Origin: Dehalococcoidia bacterium
GTDB taxonomy: Bacteria > Chloroflexota > Dehalococcoidia > UBA1151 > UBA1328
Reading direction: 5' to 3'
DNA: 14,864 nucleotides
NCBI GenBank assembly: GCA_030745955.1
Contig: JASLNQ010000026.1
Location: 1 to 14,864 of the forward strand
A program made the translations under genes and the position numbers. Positions 1 through 7,165 of the stretch are shown here, piece after piece. Every line of letters starts with the position of its first letter. The first letter of the stretch is position 1. The notes under the pieces are model-generated. The model saw only the letters and a program-made list of their open reading frames with translations, was not told the origin of the DNA and ran no database searches.

Positions 1-159
1 GAACCCGGCAACTTTGTTGAACAGGCGACTCTCCACGAACCAAACATTCCCAGTGCCGGAGTTCGAGACGTACTCGTAAACGGAGTTCCCACGCTTTTTA
101 ACGGCGCACAGGTATCGCAGTCCGGTGGCAGAGTTCTCAGGAAAGGATCGTCGAATTGA
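1..159 (+). CDS. C-terminal end of an amidohydrolase, N-acyl-D-amino-acid deacylase (D-aminoacylase) type; 5' part outside window
   Basis: Frame 1 is open from base 1 to the TGA at 157-159 and encodes 52 residues. The stretch GVRDVLVNGVPTLFNG followed by GGRVLRKG is the pattern that ends metallo-dependent amidohydrolases of the D-aminoacylase/dihydroorotase-like group, where a final beta strand (VxxVxVNGxxV) precedes a G-R-x-L/I-R tail. The catalytic metal-binding residues would lie upstream and cannot be seen. The stop overlaps the TTG start of the next gene (TTGA, 4 nt), so the two genes are probably translationally coupled. A link to hydantoin or N-acyl amino acid breakdown fits the hydantoinase-type neighbour. 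The substrate is unknown and the family call rests on a short tail only. Confidence 0.6.
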   Translation, partial: EPGNFVEQATLHEPNIPSAGVRDVLVNGVPTLFNGAQVSQSGGRVLRKGSSN

Positions 160-602
160 CCGGAACCCGGAAAATCGATGCCGTCACGTTTGAAGTGCTG
201 CAAAATGCGCTGGCGTCGGTGGTCGACAACATGGCACTGACGGTGCTCAGGACTGCCCATTCTGGCATCGTAAAAGACGCCATGGACTACTCGACTGCAC
301 TGTGCGACCGTGACGGCACTGTCGTCGCCCAGGGCCTGACTATCGTCCTCCACCTCGGGTCGTTCCCCGACGCCGTGAAGGCCGTGGTCGATAAGTTCAA
401 GGGCGATATCAATCCCGGCGACTTGTTCATCCTGAACGACCCCTACCTTGCTGGCGGTATTCACCTCCCAGACATTTACGTGATCCGCCCGGTTTTCACC
501 GACGGGACTCTCCAGTGTTTCGTCGGCGTCGTGGCCCACCACACGGACGTTGGCGGTATTGTTCCGGGCTCCAACTCGACCGACTCGGTCGAAATCTACT
601 AG
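156..602 (+). CDS. hyuB: hyuB N-terminal fragment as read (148 aa, ends at the amber codon)
   Basis: This is what a standard-code reading of the first part of the hyuB frame gives. It holds the N-terminal helix VTFEVLQNALASVVDNMALTV, the ILNDPYLAGGIHLPD motif at about residues 92-106 and AHHTDVGGIVPGS, then stops inside the conserved EIY-Q-EGL segment. The start is a TTG overlapping the previous stop codon and preceded by AAGGA. On its own the fragment lacks about three quarters of the family fold and is unlikely to be active. It could be a product only if the TAG is not read through. Confidence 0.55.
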   Translation: MTGTRKIDAVTFEVLQNALASVVDNMALTVLRTAHSGIVKDAMDYSTALCDRDGTVVAQGLTIVLHLGSFPDAVKAVVDKFKGDINPGDLFILNDPYLAGGIHLPDIYVIRPVFTDGTLQCFVGVVAHHTDVGGIVPGSNSTDSVEIY

Positions 603-620
603 GAAGGCCTCCGAATCCCG

Positions 621-1952
621 GTGATCAAGCTGATCGACGCCGGGGTCGAAAACCGGACGATGTTCGACCTGCTGCTCGCGAACGTACGACTGCCCGATAA
701 AGTCCTGGGCGACCTCGAATCCCAGATAAGCGCCACTGCCACTGGTGAGCGCGAGTATTTGCAGCTTGTCGAACGATATTCGTCGAAGGTCATGGACGAA
801 TTCAACGACGAACTACTTGCCTACAGCGAACGGCTGGCGCGCAGCGATATCGCAAGACTGCCCGATGGCGAGGCCGAGTTTGCCGCGTACGTGGACGCCG
901 ACAACATCAAGCCAGAAAATGCCATGGCCAAAGACTCCATCGACTCAAATCCCGGCAGTGTGAAAATTAACGTCCGCGTCTCGATCACCGATGACGAAAT
1001 CCACGTCGATTTCACGGGCACATCGCAGCAGGTGAAGGCCGGAATCAACTCGCCGTTCCCGTTTTCCAAGGCCGGCGTGTTCGGTGCGGTCCGACTCATC
1101 CTCAACTCCGATATCCCCACTGCAGCCGGCTACACCCGTGCCATCAAGGTCTCGGCCCCGGAATCGTCGGTGGTCAACCCGAGTCATCCGGCCCCGTGCG
1201 GTGCCCGGGGAATTACCGGTTTCCGCATCATGGACGCGGTGATGGGCGCTCTTGCGCAGATCGTCCCTGGCCGAGTGCCCGCCGACGGTGAGGGCGGTAA
1301 CTCGATCATTTCGATCGGTGGTCGTGGTGCCGACGGTGAACCGTTCGGGTATGTCGACCTGATCGCGGGCGCACGCGGCGGTGGCCCTGACCATGATGGT
1401 GCGGAAGGCGTTCCCCACCCCGGTGCAAACATCGCCTCGACGCCAGTGGAGATCGCGGAATCGGAGTTGCCGATCAGGTTCGAGGGGTATTCGATCGTTC
1501 CCGATTCAGGCGGTGCTGGCAGGTTCCGCGGCGGGATGGCACAGACCCGGAAGGTCAGACTGCTTGAAGATGACGCGATCTTACAACTGCGGTCCGACAA
1601 GCGACATCACCCGCCGTTCGGCCTGCTGGGCGGTGAACCGGGCAACCCGTCAGCGAACATCCTGCAGTCGCCGGGTGGTGAAACCAGGCTGCTGCCGGTC
1701 CTCGGTATGTCGCCGATGTACCGTGACCAGGTTATCGAGCACACTTTTGCCGGTGGCGGTGGCTGGGGTGACCCACTCGACCGCGACATAGACCTGGTTC
1801 AGTCCGACCTGCTCGATGGGAAGATTACCGTTGAAGGGGCACGTACCGATTACGGGGTGGTTGCCAGTTGCGAAACCCTGTTGATCGACCTTGAGGCAAC
1901 CCGCCGGCTGCGGGGTCGACTAAAGACGGTCAACACCGAAACCTCTACCTGA
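621..1952 (+). CDS. hyuB: hyuB C-terminal fragment as read (443 aa from GTG 621)
   Basis: The same frame as the N-terminal fragment resumes after the TAG. The first start-like codon is GTG at 621, which is Val in the conserved IPVIKL segment and so not a natural family start. AGGAAGG at 601-607 lies 13 nt upstream, a poor spacing that probably just reflects the conserved QEG codons. The fragment covers most of the HyuB fold: NVRVSITDDEIHVDFTGTS, SPHPAPCGARG-like residues in NPSHPAPCGARG, GRGADGEPFGYVD, ARGGGPDHDG, and the glycine-rich C-terminal FAGGGGWGDPLDRD. The two fragments together make one full-length protein, which argues that the interruption is recent. Confidence 0.55.
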   Translation: MIKLIDAGVENRTMFDLLLANVRLPDKVLGDLESQISATATGEREYLQLVERYSSKVMDEFNDELLAYSERLARSDIARLPDGEAEFAAYVDADNIKPENAMAKDSIDSNPGSVKINVRVSITDDEIHVDFTGTSQQVKAGINSPFPFSKAGVFGAVRLILNSDIPTAAGYTRAIKVSAPESSVVNPSHPAPCGARGITGFRIMDAVMGALAQIVPGRVPADGEGGNSIISIGGRGADGEPFGYVDLIAGARGGGPDHDGAEGVPHPGANIASTPVEIAESELPIRFEGYSIVPDSGGAGRFRGGMAQTRKVRLLEDDAILQLRSDKRHHPPFGLLGGEPGNPSANILQSPGGETRLLPVLGMSPMYRDQVIEHTFAGGGGWGDPLDRDIDLVQSDLLDGKITVEGARTDYGVVASCETLLIDLEATRRLRGRLKTVNTETST

Positions 1953-2614
1953 AGACATGCACACAATAGACCGGAATAGATTCGTGTTGGAGATGGCGCC
2001 ATGCTATCGATATTGAATACCAAACGGTTCTTATCCCCCGGGCGGTACTGCCAGAACTCAGGACTCGACCCCTTTTTTCCGTCGAAACCCTACTCAACGC
2101 CGACACACGGAGAACGGAAACACTGATATTCGCGACTGCACCAGGTACCTGTTTGGCCTTGTGTTGAGTGCGTTGACAGAAACCCGCGGAAGAAGGTCCG
2201 ATAGCCCGCCGAGTTCCGATGTTTTCTCATGGATATGGACGTATACAGGCAGTGCGGGCAGGAAATGAGTAGGTCTCCTCGGGTAATGAGGAACGATGCC
2301 ATTCTGTACGGACGCTGAGTTCTGGCAGAACCCCCAAATAAGGGTCCTACGCCACTCGTAAACATGGTGAGCACGGATATCGAGTTTGCGAACGGCTGTA
2401 CCACGACCGGTACTAACAGGTTCGTCAACGGTCAAACTCACCAGCAGTTTCGAGTTCCCGTAAACGCAACCGATCCCGGAGCGCGCCAGCACGTTAGAAA
2501 ATCCATGCGGCCGCGGTTCGAGTCGATGGACACATTTCGTAAAAGTCTAGCCCTGCTGGCATGTGTGCGTCATTCGTAACATTGTCGAATTTATCGCCCT
2601 TAGAAGGAGCAACC
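1953..2614. other. 662-nt intergenic stretch without a convincing gene; contains a probable MITE or IS remnant
   Basis: I see no gene here. The frames of 60-130 aa on both strands show no recognisable family, no good ribosome binding site and wander in composition. GC is lower than in the flanking genes. The one clear structure is the inverted repeat at 2041-2061 and 2315-2335, listed separately. hyuB (+) and the transketolase-like gene (-) converge on this stretch, yet no strong GC hairpin with a T-run is evident near either stop. Confidence 0.6.
2041..2335. repeat. Element bounded by 21-bp imperfect terminal inverted repeats (possible MITE or decayed IS)
   Basis: The left arm, 2041-2061, and the reverse complement of the right arm, 2315-2335, agree at 19 of 21 positions, with a perfect 14-bp core CTGCCAGAACTCAG (2048-2061; its complement at 2315-2328). 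The arms face each other and enclose about 250 bp with no intact reading frame. GG-rich outer ends of this kind are found on several transposon families. I cannot find a clear target site duplication next to the arms (left flank ccccc, right flank aaata). The size and lack of a gene fit a non-autonomous element, but a chance or regulatory hairpin is not excluded. Confidence 0.5.
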
Positions 2615-4954
2615 TCAGAAAACCCGTTTTCGCCAGCGGTCTACAAGGCCCAGTCCGGCCTCAAAAATCCCCCGGGCGTCCATGCCGAAGTGACGGTAAA
2701 GATCGGCCCGTGAACCCGATTGACCATAGCTGGTCACACCCAGCACGGTCGACGGACAATCGAGCGCGGCGCCCAGGAATGCCATCGAGTGTGGATGCCC
2801 GTCGATGACGCACAGGACCGGCCGACCGATCTCGCGGTCTTCCAGCAGCTCGAGCGGGTCCCATGCGCCCACATCCGTCCCGGCCTGCTCGACCGCCTGG
2901 GCTGTGTTCATCCGCCTGAACAGTAAATCGGGGCTCGTAACGATGAACAGACTCACCCCGATCCCCTCTCTTTCCAGCAGTTCTACCGACGCAATCGCCT
3001 CGTCGACCATGGCCCCAACGACGAACGCGTTCATAACGGTTTCGCTGTCCTCCGGGGCGCTCAGGTACCGGTAACAGCCTGAAAGAACGCCCTGCCGCAA
3101 CCGGTCCGAAACCACCGGGAACAGCTTCTGGTCGATCGGTTTCGTGCTCAGCCTGAGCAAATACGACCCGCCCTCACCCGATCCGATAGACCGCACCGCC
3201 TCCAGCAGGACCCATTCAACCTCCTGGGCAAACGCCGGCTCGAAGTAGGTGATCCCCGGCGTGTTGATGCCCAGCGAAGGCGTGGTCAGGCCCTGGTGCG
3301 CACCGCCTTCGGTGCTCAGCGATATTCCCGAAGGCGTGGCGACCAGGATGAACCTCGACTCCTGGTACAGGCCGTTGATCAGTGCGTCGGTCGCCCGGGC
3401 AATGAACGGGTCGTACACCGTGCCGATTGGCACAAGCCGCTTACCCGACATCCGCTCGGAAAGTCCGAGCTGTGCCAGCAGCAGGAACATGTTCATCTCG
3501 CTCAGGCCGAGCTCGACATGCCGCCCGTCCGGTTGCTCCAGCCATCGCAACGTCCGCTCGCCGAAACCCAGGTAGTCAAGCTCCTCGTGTTTCGACCACA
3601 CGGCGGTTCGGTTGATCCACGACGCGAGGCCGGTCGATGTCGCCACGTCGGCGGACGCCGTGACAATGCGGCTGGCCGACTCGGGCGATGTGCGGTCCAG
3701 CTCGACGAGCATCCGTCCGAAAGCGTCCTGGGTCGAAGTCACGCTCGGTATCGATAGTTCAGTTTCGCTGAACCTCAACGGGGGCTCGAGGTCATCGCTG
3801 CGCACGCCGAGTCGCGTTACCGCCCGTCCGACATAACCGCCTTCCTCGCTATCCTCCACGAACCGGCCCCACGGGTTTTCAGCGTCCCGGCCTGTCGACT
3901 CGGCGAACCGCTCGAACTCATCCTGCGTCAGCACCGCGGCGTGGTTCCGGGGATCGGCGGCGCTTTGGAGTCCCCACCCCTTGACCGTGTAGGCGAAAAT
4001 AGCGGTCGGCCCCGGGGTCTCAACCGCCTCGTTCAGCAACCTCACGAGATATCCAACGTCGTGGCCACCGAGGTTCATGATCCGCTCGTAAAGTTCCTCG
4101 TCATCGACGTCAGCCGTGCACTTCTCGATATCGGCGCGGTTCTGTTCCGCACCCTCAAGCAACCGGGCCCTGACCTGGTCCCGCCCCGCCACCAGCAGAC
4201 CCTGGTACTCCTCGTTCGACATATCGTCGATGCGGGTGCGCAGGGCCTCGCCGCCGGGCCGCTCCATCAACTCGGTGAGCCGGTAGCCGTACTTGGCCAT
4301 CAGGATTGTCCAGCCGTTGGCGCTGAGCATGTCCATGAACTGGCGGACGCGGATGCCGGGTACGACGCGGTCGAGGCTCTGGCGGTTGACATCGACGATC
4401 CAGGTGCAGCGATCAAGCCCCGCCAAAGCCGGTTCGATCACCGCCTCCCACATCGATCCTTCGTCCAGTTCTGCGTCACCCAGGTGCGCATAGAATCGCC
4501 CGGAATTCGGCTGAAGCCCGTGCGTATCGAGGTAGTCGCGGGTGAGCGCCCCGAATGCCGCAGCCGGACCCGCCAGCCCTACCGAGCCGGTCGAAAAATC
4601 TACCGGCTCGGGGTCCTTCGTCCGGCTCGGGTAGGCCTGCAGCCCACCAAAAGCCCGGAACTTCTCAAGATACGATTCGTCAAGGTCGCCCAGCAGGTAG
4701 TGAATGGCGTGAAAGACCGGCGAGGCGTGGGGCTTGATGGCGATACGGTCTTCGCGCTTGAGCACCTCGAAGAAGAGCGCCGTCAGGATGGCGACGGAGG
4801 ATGCGGAGGATGATTGATGCCCGCCAACCTTGGTGCCTTCAGTGTCTGGTCGGACGTTGTTGGCGTGGTTGATGATCGCAGTCGCCAGCCACAACACGCG
4901 GTCTCGCACGCTGGCCCGGACCCGGTCGATCCCCTGCGTCGGCACGCTGACCAT
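2615..4954 (-). CDS. Thiamine-diphosphate-dependent transketolase-fold enzyme, AceE-like (pyruvate dehydrogenase E1 type)
   Basis: This 779-aa protein has the order of homodimeric E1 (AceE) and transketolases. It contains GGHQSSSASSV (44-54), KPHASPVFHAIHYLLG (74-89), the ThDP/Mg motif GDAELDEG (159-166) with Asn at VDVN (187-190), and a pyrimidine-binding domain with ELGLSEMNMF (481-490; E486 is the likely cofactor-activating Glu). STEGGAHQG (547-555) and a C-terminal transketolase domain near 620-760 follow. E. coli AceE is about 887 aa, so this is a shorter AceE-like branch. The likely reaction is oxidative decarboxylation of a 2-oxo acid in the cytoplasm, but the substrate cannot be read from sequence. 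No E2 or E3 partner adjoins it. The ATG start is supported by GGAGGAGG two bases upstream. The gene stands alone on the - strand. Confidence 0.8.
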   Translation of the reverse strand: MVSVPTQGIDRVRASVRDRVLWLATAIINHANNVRPDTEGTKVGGHQSSSASSVAILTALFFEVLKREDRIAIKPHASPVFHAIHYLLGDLDESYLEKFRAFGGLQAYPSRTKDPEPVDFSTGSVGLAGPAAAFGALTRDYLDTHGLQPNSGRFYAHLGDAELDEGSMWEAVIEPALAGLDRCTWIVDVNRQSLDRVVPGIRVRQFMDMLSANGWTILMAKYGYRLTELMERPGGEALRTRIDDMSNEEYQGLLVAGRDQVRARLLEGAEQNRADIEKCTADVDDEELYERIMNLGGHDVGYLVRLLNEAVETPGPTAIFAYTVKGWGLQSAADPRNHAAVLTQDEFERFAESTGRDAENPWGRFVEDSEEGGYVGRAVTRLGVRSDDLEPPLRFSETELSIPSVTSTQDAFGRMLVELDRTSPESASRIVTASADVATSTGLASWINRTAVWSKHEELDYLGFGERTLRWLEQPDGRHVELGLSEMNMFLLLAQLGLSERMSGKRLVPIGTVYDPFIARATDALINGLYQESRFILVATPSGISLSTEGGAHQGLTTPSLGINTPGITYFEPAFAQEVEWVLLEAVRSIGSGEGGSYLLRLSTKPIDQKLFPVVSDRLRQGVLSGCYRYLSAPEDSETVMNAFVVGAMVDEAIASVELLEREGIGVSLFIVTSPDLLFRRMNTAQAVEQAGTDVGAWDPLELLEDREIGRPVLCVIDGHPHSMAFLGAALDCPSTVLGVTSYGQSGSRADLYRHFGMDARGIFEAGLGLVDRWRKRVF

Positions 4955-4956
4955 GA

Positions 4957-4964
4957 CCTCCTCC
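4957..4964 (-). promoter_or_regulatory. Strong Shine-Dalgarno for the AceE-like gene
   Basis: On the - strand the bases GGAGGAGG lie two nt before the ATG at 4954-4952. Counting from the first GGAGG the spacing is 5 nt, which is usable. This fixes the start codon and suggests efficient translation. Confidence 0.7.
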
Positions 4965-5105
4965 GCGAATCAAAGCGACAGGATTCCCGGCTCGCTATTG
5001 CCCGAACCAGCCGGTATTCGTAACGCCCCGCCAGGCTTAGAAAAAAATCCTGCGACGGCACCGACATAGTAAACGAACTGCGAAGCCCGCGACTGCCACC
5101 AACGC

Positions 5106-5136
5106 GTCCCGAGCGCAGTCATCGGAGCCGAGGGAC
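5106..5136. repeat. Dispersed palindromic repeat (GTCCC...GGGAC)
   Basis: GTCCC at 5106-5110 and GGGAC at 5132-5136 pair around a 21-nt middle part rich in GAGC/GGAGCC. The sequence has the look of the short intergenic repeats (CCCGAGCGCAGTC...GGGACC) scattered in many environmental bacterial genomes. It lies in the divergent gap between the AceE-like gene and the DUF1643 gene. Its copy number in this genome cannot be checked from the window. Confidence 0.4.
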
Positions 5137-5188
5137 CCGGGGCAGGGTCGCGCCTTGCCATCATCGCTCACCAGCCAACCCCAACTCC

Positions 5189-5215
5189 GTCATCTCGACC
5201 GCAGCGGAGAGATCT
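5189..5215. repeat. Dispersed palindromic repeat (TCTCGACCGCAGCGGAGAGA type)
   Basis: The core CCGCAGCGG is a 4+4 palindrome around A, flanked by TCTC and GAGA, so it folds into a short interrupted hairpin. Sequences of this form, giving HLDRSGEI in spurious translations, are common intergenic repeats in several phyla. Here it accounts for the N-terminal part of the over-long open frame that starts at 5155, and so argues for the later start of the DUF1643 gene. Confidence 0.5.
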
Positions 5216-5358
5216 ATGGCGATCTTGCCAGGCTCCGCTACTCAAAAGCGAAAACCTCCGATCACTCCACGCTGGTCGGGAAGCGGGCAGAAGCACAGTC
5301 GGAAAGCAGACAGAGTAGACAATACAATTCCTGCTTCCCCGAAACTGATAAACCACCT

Positions 5359-5856
5359 ATGACCGTTTCTGAACGTCGCAACACGGCCCGCTTTTCTGCC
5401 AACGGCATCTACCGCTACCTGCTAACTCGCTCACTCGGCGGTTCGGCGACCTGCCTTTTCATCATGCTCAACCCGTCGAGTGCAGACGCTGAAAACGACG
5501 ATCCAACGATCCGCCGGTGCATCGGGTTTGCGAATCGCGAAGGATATGGACGCCTCGAAGTCGTGAACCTCTACGCGTACCGCACCGCCGAACCTCTGCT
5601 ACTGTTTGCCCAAAACGATCCAGTCGGTCCCGATAATGATCGCGAGATCTCGGAAGCGCTGACTCGATCCGACCTGGTTATCGCCGCATGGGGCAATCAG
5701 GCCGAAGCTGACCCCGACCGGGTGGCCGCGGTGAATGCATTGATCGAACGTTCGGGCAAGCCAACGAACCACTTCGGGCTGACGAAGCTCGGACACCCGA
5801 AGCATCCGCTTTTTCTGAGGGCGGACGCCGGATTGTTGTCTGCGCAATTCCTCTAG
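5359..5856 (+). CDS. DUF1643 domain protein (165 aa)
   Basis: The protein matches the DUF1643 pattern over its full length: RYLLTRSLGGSATCLFIMLNPSSADAE, NDDPTIRRCIGFANREGYG, VVNLYAYRTAEP, PVGPDNDREI, VIAAWGN, and the C-terminal LGHPKHPLFLR. The biochemical role of this family is unknown; members often occur in accessory and phage-related regions. The frame is open from a TTG at 5155, but 5155-5358 covers a dispersed repeat and gives no family match, so I take the ATG at 5359, where the protein reads MTVSERRNTARFS. No clear Shine-Dalgarno precedes it, which leaves the start somewhat uncertain. A TACAAT at 5323-5328 could be a -10 element, but no matching -35 is evident. The stop codon lies 3 nt from the stop of the convergent TIR gene. 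Confidence 0.75.
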   Translation: MTVSERRNTARFSANGIYRYLLTRSLGGSATCLFIMLNPSSADAENDDPTIRRCIGFANREGYGRLEVVNLYAYRTAEPLLLFAQNDPVGPDNDREISEALTRSDLVIAAWGNQAEADPDRVAAVNALIERSGKPTNHFGLTKLGHPKHPLFLRADAGLLSAQFL

Positions 5857-5859
5857 TTA

Positions 5860-6975
5860 TTATGCGACTGTTGGAGCTTCGCCTCTCTTGAACGCAAGGA
5901 GAGCCTTCTGAAGTCTAGTACCCGCACTCCATGTCAGTTCATCACCTTCGAATGCACAACGATACAAACCTTGCAGATTTGAAGGGACTCGAACTCGCTT
6001 GTCCCACAGCAGAATCACACGGCGTTCGTAAAGGACGTACGCTGCGCCGATCTCGATGAGGACGTTTGGATTAACATCGTACTCTCCTTCTTCGTCCGGA
6101 CCTTGGTCGGCATCTGCTGTGACACAAATTATCGCAGCTGAGCAAACCCGCATCGCGTCAAATACTTTGTCGGGCACCGGGATCGCTCCCGTCTCTTCTT
6201 CAACTGCCACGATGGGGTTAAATTCCCCAAGTTCGAGTAACTCCTTAGCCTGATCAAGGACTACCTCGTTTTTCCCATGTGATACAAAAACGTTACGCGA
6301 ATAGGCTGGTGGTTCAGGCTGGTCTTCTGGTCGTTGTTCTGGCGGCCTAATTACTTCTTCACCGACGTCAGTTCGCTGATTCGGTTCGTCATCGGAACTA
6401 GCTTTTGTATTTTCCTGCTTTGGCGACTCGTCTGGAGAGGAATCTGCGTCGTCCTGTTTACTGTCAATGAACACATATTGATCTCCTTGGATGTCTTGAA
6501 ACAATCCAGCGAAGTTGCCATTAGCGATGATCAGGTCAAAAGCACCATCGACACGACTTGAGTCGATATCGAATTCGTCGCGGAGTACGTTTTTCGCTAT
6601 GTCAGTTCTCGGAAACCGATTGCGATCGTATCGCCTGAGGAATGTCCCTGGGATCCTGGGCTCTAGCGATGCGATCTCTGTGGCAGCAGCGGCATCGCCT
6701 TCCTTGCGAGGTGCGACTATCGCCCGCCCTATTTCCGTTAACGATATTTCTTTAGATTTATATCCACCCACCACTAACCCGTATCCGACAGCAGCACCTG
6801 CTAAGTACCGCCATCTAGTGCTAGTTGGCTTAATCCCTACAGCCTGAGCGACGAAGATCGGAGATGTTGGTCTTCCCGCAAATTCCCGATTAATTGCGAC
6901 AGGTATCCGCAAGGCTTCCTCTAAGCTGTGTGAGGGGAGATCACTTTGACTAATGCGTACTCGTTTTGACGGCAT
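5860..6975 (-). CDS. Winged-helix plus TIR-like (predicted nucleotide-binding, PF10137-type) protein; candidate anti-phage effector
   Basis: The protein has 371 aa. Residues about 18-90 look like a winged helix-turn-helix (LEEALRIPVAINREF, FVAQAVGIKPTSTRWRYLAGA, ISLTEIGRAIVAP), and about 100-170 may be a second one. An acidic, Pro/Gln-rich linker (about 172-224) leads to a C-terminal TIR-like domain: NVFVSHGKNEVVLDQAKELLEL, then IICVTADAD, then NPNVLIEIGAAYVLYERRVILLWD with E308 in the position of the conserved acid of the NVxxElG motif, and SNLQGLYRCAFEGDEL. TIR-like domains of this type bind or cleave NAD-like nucleotides, and relatives are CBASS effectors; a defence role here is inference. 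ATG 6975 is preferred over GTG 6981 because GAGG lies 5 nt before it. GC is visibly lower than in the neighbours, suggesting transfer. No cyclase or partner gene adjoins it. Confidence 0.7.
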   Translation of the reverse strand: MPSKRVRISQSDLPSHSLEEALRIPVAINREFAGRPTSPIFVAQAVGIKPTSTRWRYLAGAAVGYGLVVGGYKSKEISLTEIGRAIVAPRKEGDAAAATEIASLEPRIPGTFLRRYDRNRFPRTDIAKNVLRDEFDIDSSRVDGAFDLIIANGNFAGLFQDIQGDQYVFIDSKQDDADSSPDESPKQENTKASSDDEPNQRTDVGEEVIRPPEQRPEDQPEPPAYSRNVFVSHGKNEVVLDQAKELLELGEFNPIVAVEEETGAIPVPDKVFDAMRVCSAAIICVTADADQGPDEEGEYDVNPNVLIEIGAAYVLYERRVILLWDKRVRVPSNLQGLYRCAFEGDELTWSAGTRLQKALLAFKRGEAPTVA

Positions 6976-7012
6976 CACCACCTCGATTCTCTGTGGTGCC
7001 CGTTTTTCAGAG

Positions 7013-7018
7013 ATTATA
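7013..7018 (-). promoter_or_regulatory. Extended -10 promoter of the TIR-like gene
   Basis: On the - strand TGC-TATAAT is a consensus extended -10 (TGn plus a perfect TATAAT), about 38 nt before the ATG at 6975. The hexamer 17 nt upstream (TTACGT) is a poor -35, as is usual with extended -10 promoters. This gives the TIR-like gene its own transcription start separate from the dnaE2 operon upstream. Confidence 0.6.
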
Positions 7019-7038
7019 GCAAATAACTGGCATCTACG

Positions 7039-7059
7039 TAATCAGCAATAATCTGATTA
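7039..7059. promoter_or_regulatory. Operator-like palindrome upstream of the TIR-like gene
   Basis: TAATCAG (7039-7045) and CTGATTA (7053-7059) form a perfect 7-bp inverted repeat with a 7-nt spacer. It covers the -35 position of the extended -10 promoter at 7013-7018, where a dimeric repressor would block RNA polymerase. The winged-helix part of the TIR-like protein itself is a possible binder, which would make the gene autoregulated. A consensus TTGACA (7065-7060, - strand) sits beside it but has no good -10 at the right distance. Confidence 0.45.
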
Positions 7060-7165
7060 TGTCAAACAAGCGCAGATACCCGAGTGAATTGCGTTAGATA
7101 ACGCGGAAAGGCACTGAATTAACATGGGTTGAGGCTGACCGGCACATGTCGTTTAGCACCCCCCC

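Larger units (their letters stand above)
156..1952 (+). pseudogene. hyuB: Hydantoinase B / N-methylhydantoinase B / 5-oxoprolinase B family subunit, interrupted by an in-frame TAG
   Basis: One reading frame runs from the TTG at 156 to the TGA at 1950-1952 and would give 598 residues, a normal HyuB length, but has a single TAG at 600-602 (codon 149). HyuB works with HyuA in ATP-dependent opening of hydantoin or 5-oxoproline rings. Both sides of the stop align with the family without gap or frame change: VTFEVLQNALASVVDNM, ILNDPYLAGGIHLPDIY, AHHTDVGG and PGSNSTDSVEIY lie before it, and EGLRIPVIKL and LLLANVRLPDKVLGDL follow. The family normally reads EIYQEGLRIPP here, so CAG to TAG is the simplest explanation. 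AAGGA at 143-147, 8 nt before the TTG, supports that start. Options are a recent nonsense mutation, a sequence error, or readthrough/suppression. No HyuA is in view; it may lie upstream. Confidence 0.8.

Noticed and set aside
2041..2335. Assignment of the inverted repeats to the Tn3 family
   Set aside because: The GG-rich outer ends are suggestive, but the typical 38-bp length, TAAG inner end and a 5-bp target duplication are not seen.
2094..2492. 132-aa - strand frame in the gene-free stretch as a transposase fragment
   Set aside because: I could not recognise any transposase motif in it, and it crosses the right arm of the inverted repeat.
3941..4813. 290-aa open frame on the + strand opposite the AceE-like gene
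   Set aside because: It is a mirror frame of a well-supported coding sequence, with no family resemblance and a His/Pro/Arg-rich composition typical of antisense frames in GC-rich DNA.
5155..5358. N-terminal extension of the DUF1643 gene from a TTG at 5155
   Set aside because: The stretch covers a dispersed palindromic repeat and shows no family similarity; the domain begins just after the ATG at 5359.
7037..7065. TTGACA at 7065-7060 (- strand) as the -35 of a second promoter
   Set aside because: The hexamer 17 nt downstream (ATTACG) is a poor -10, and the nearby TATAAT is 41 nt away; only the extended -10 is kept.
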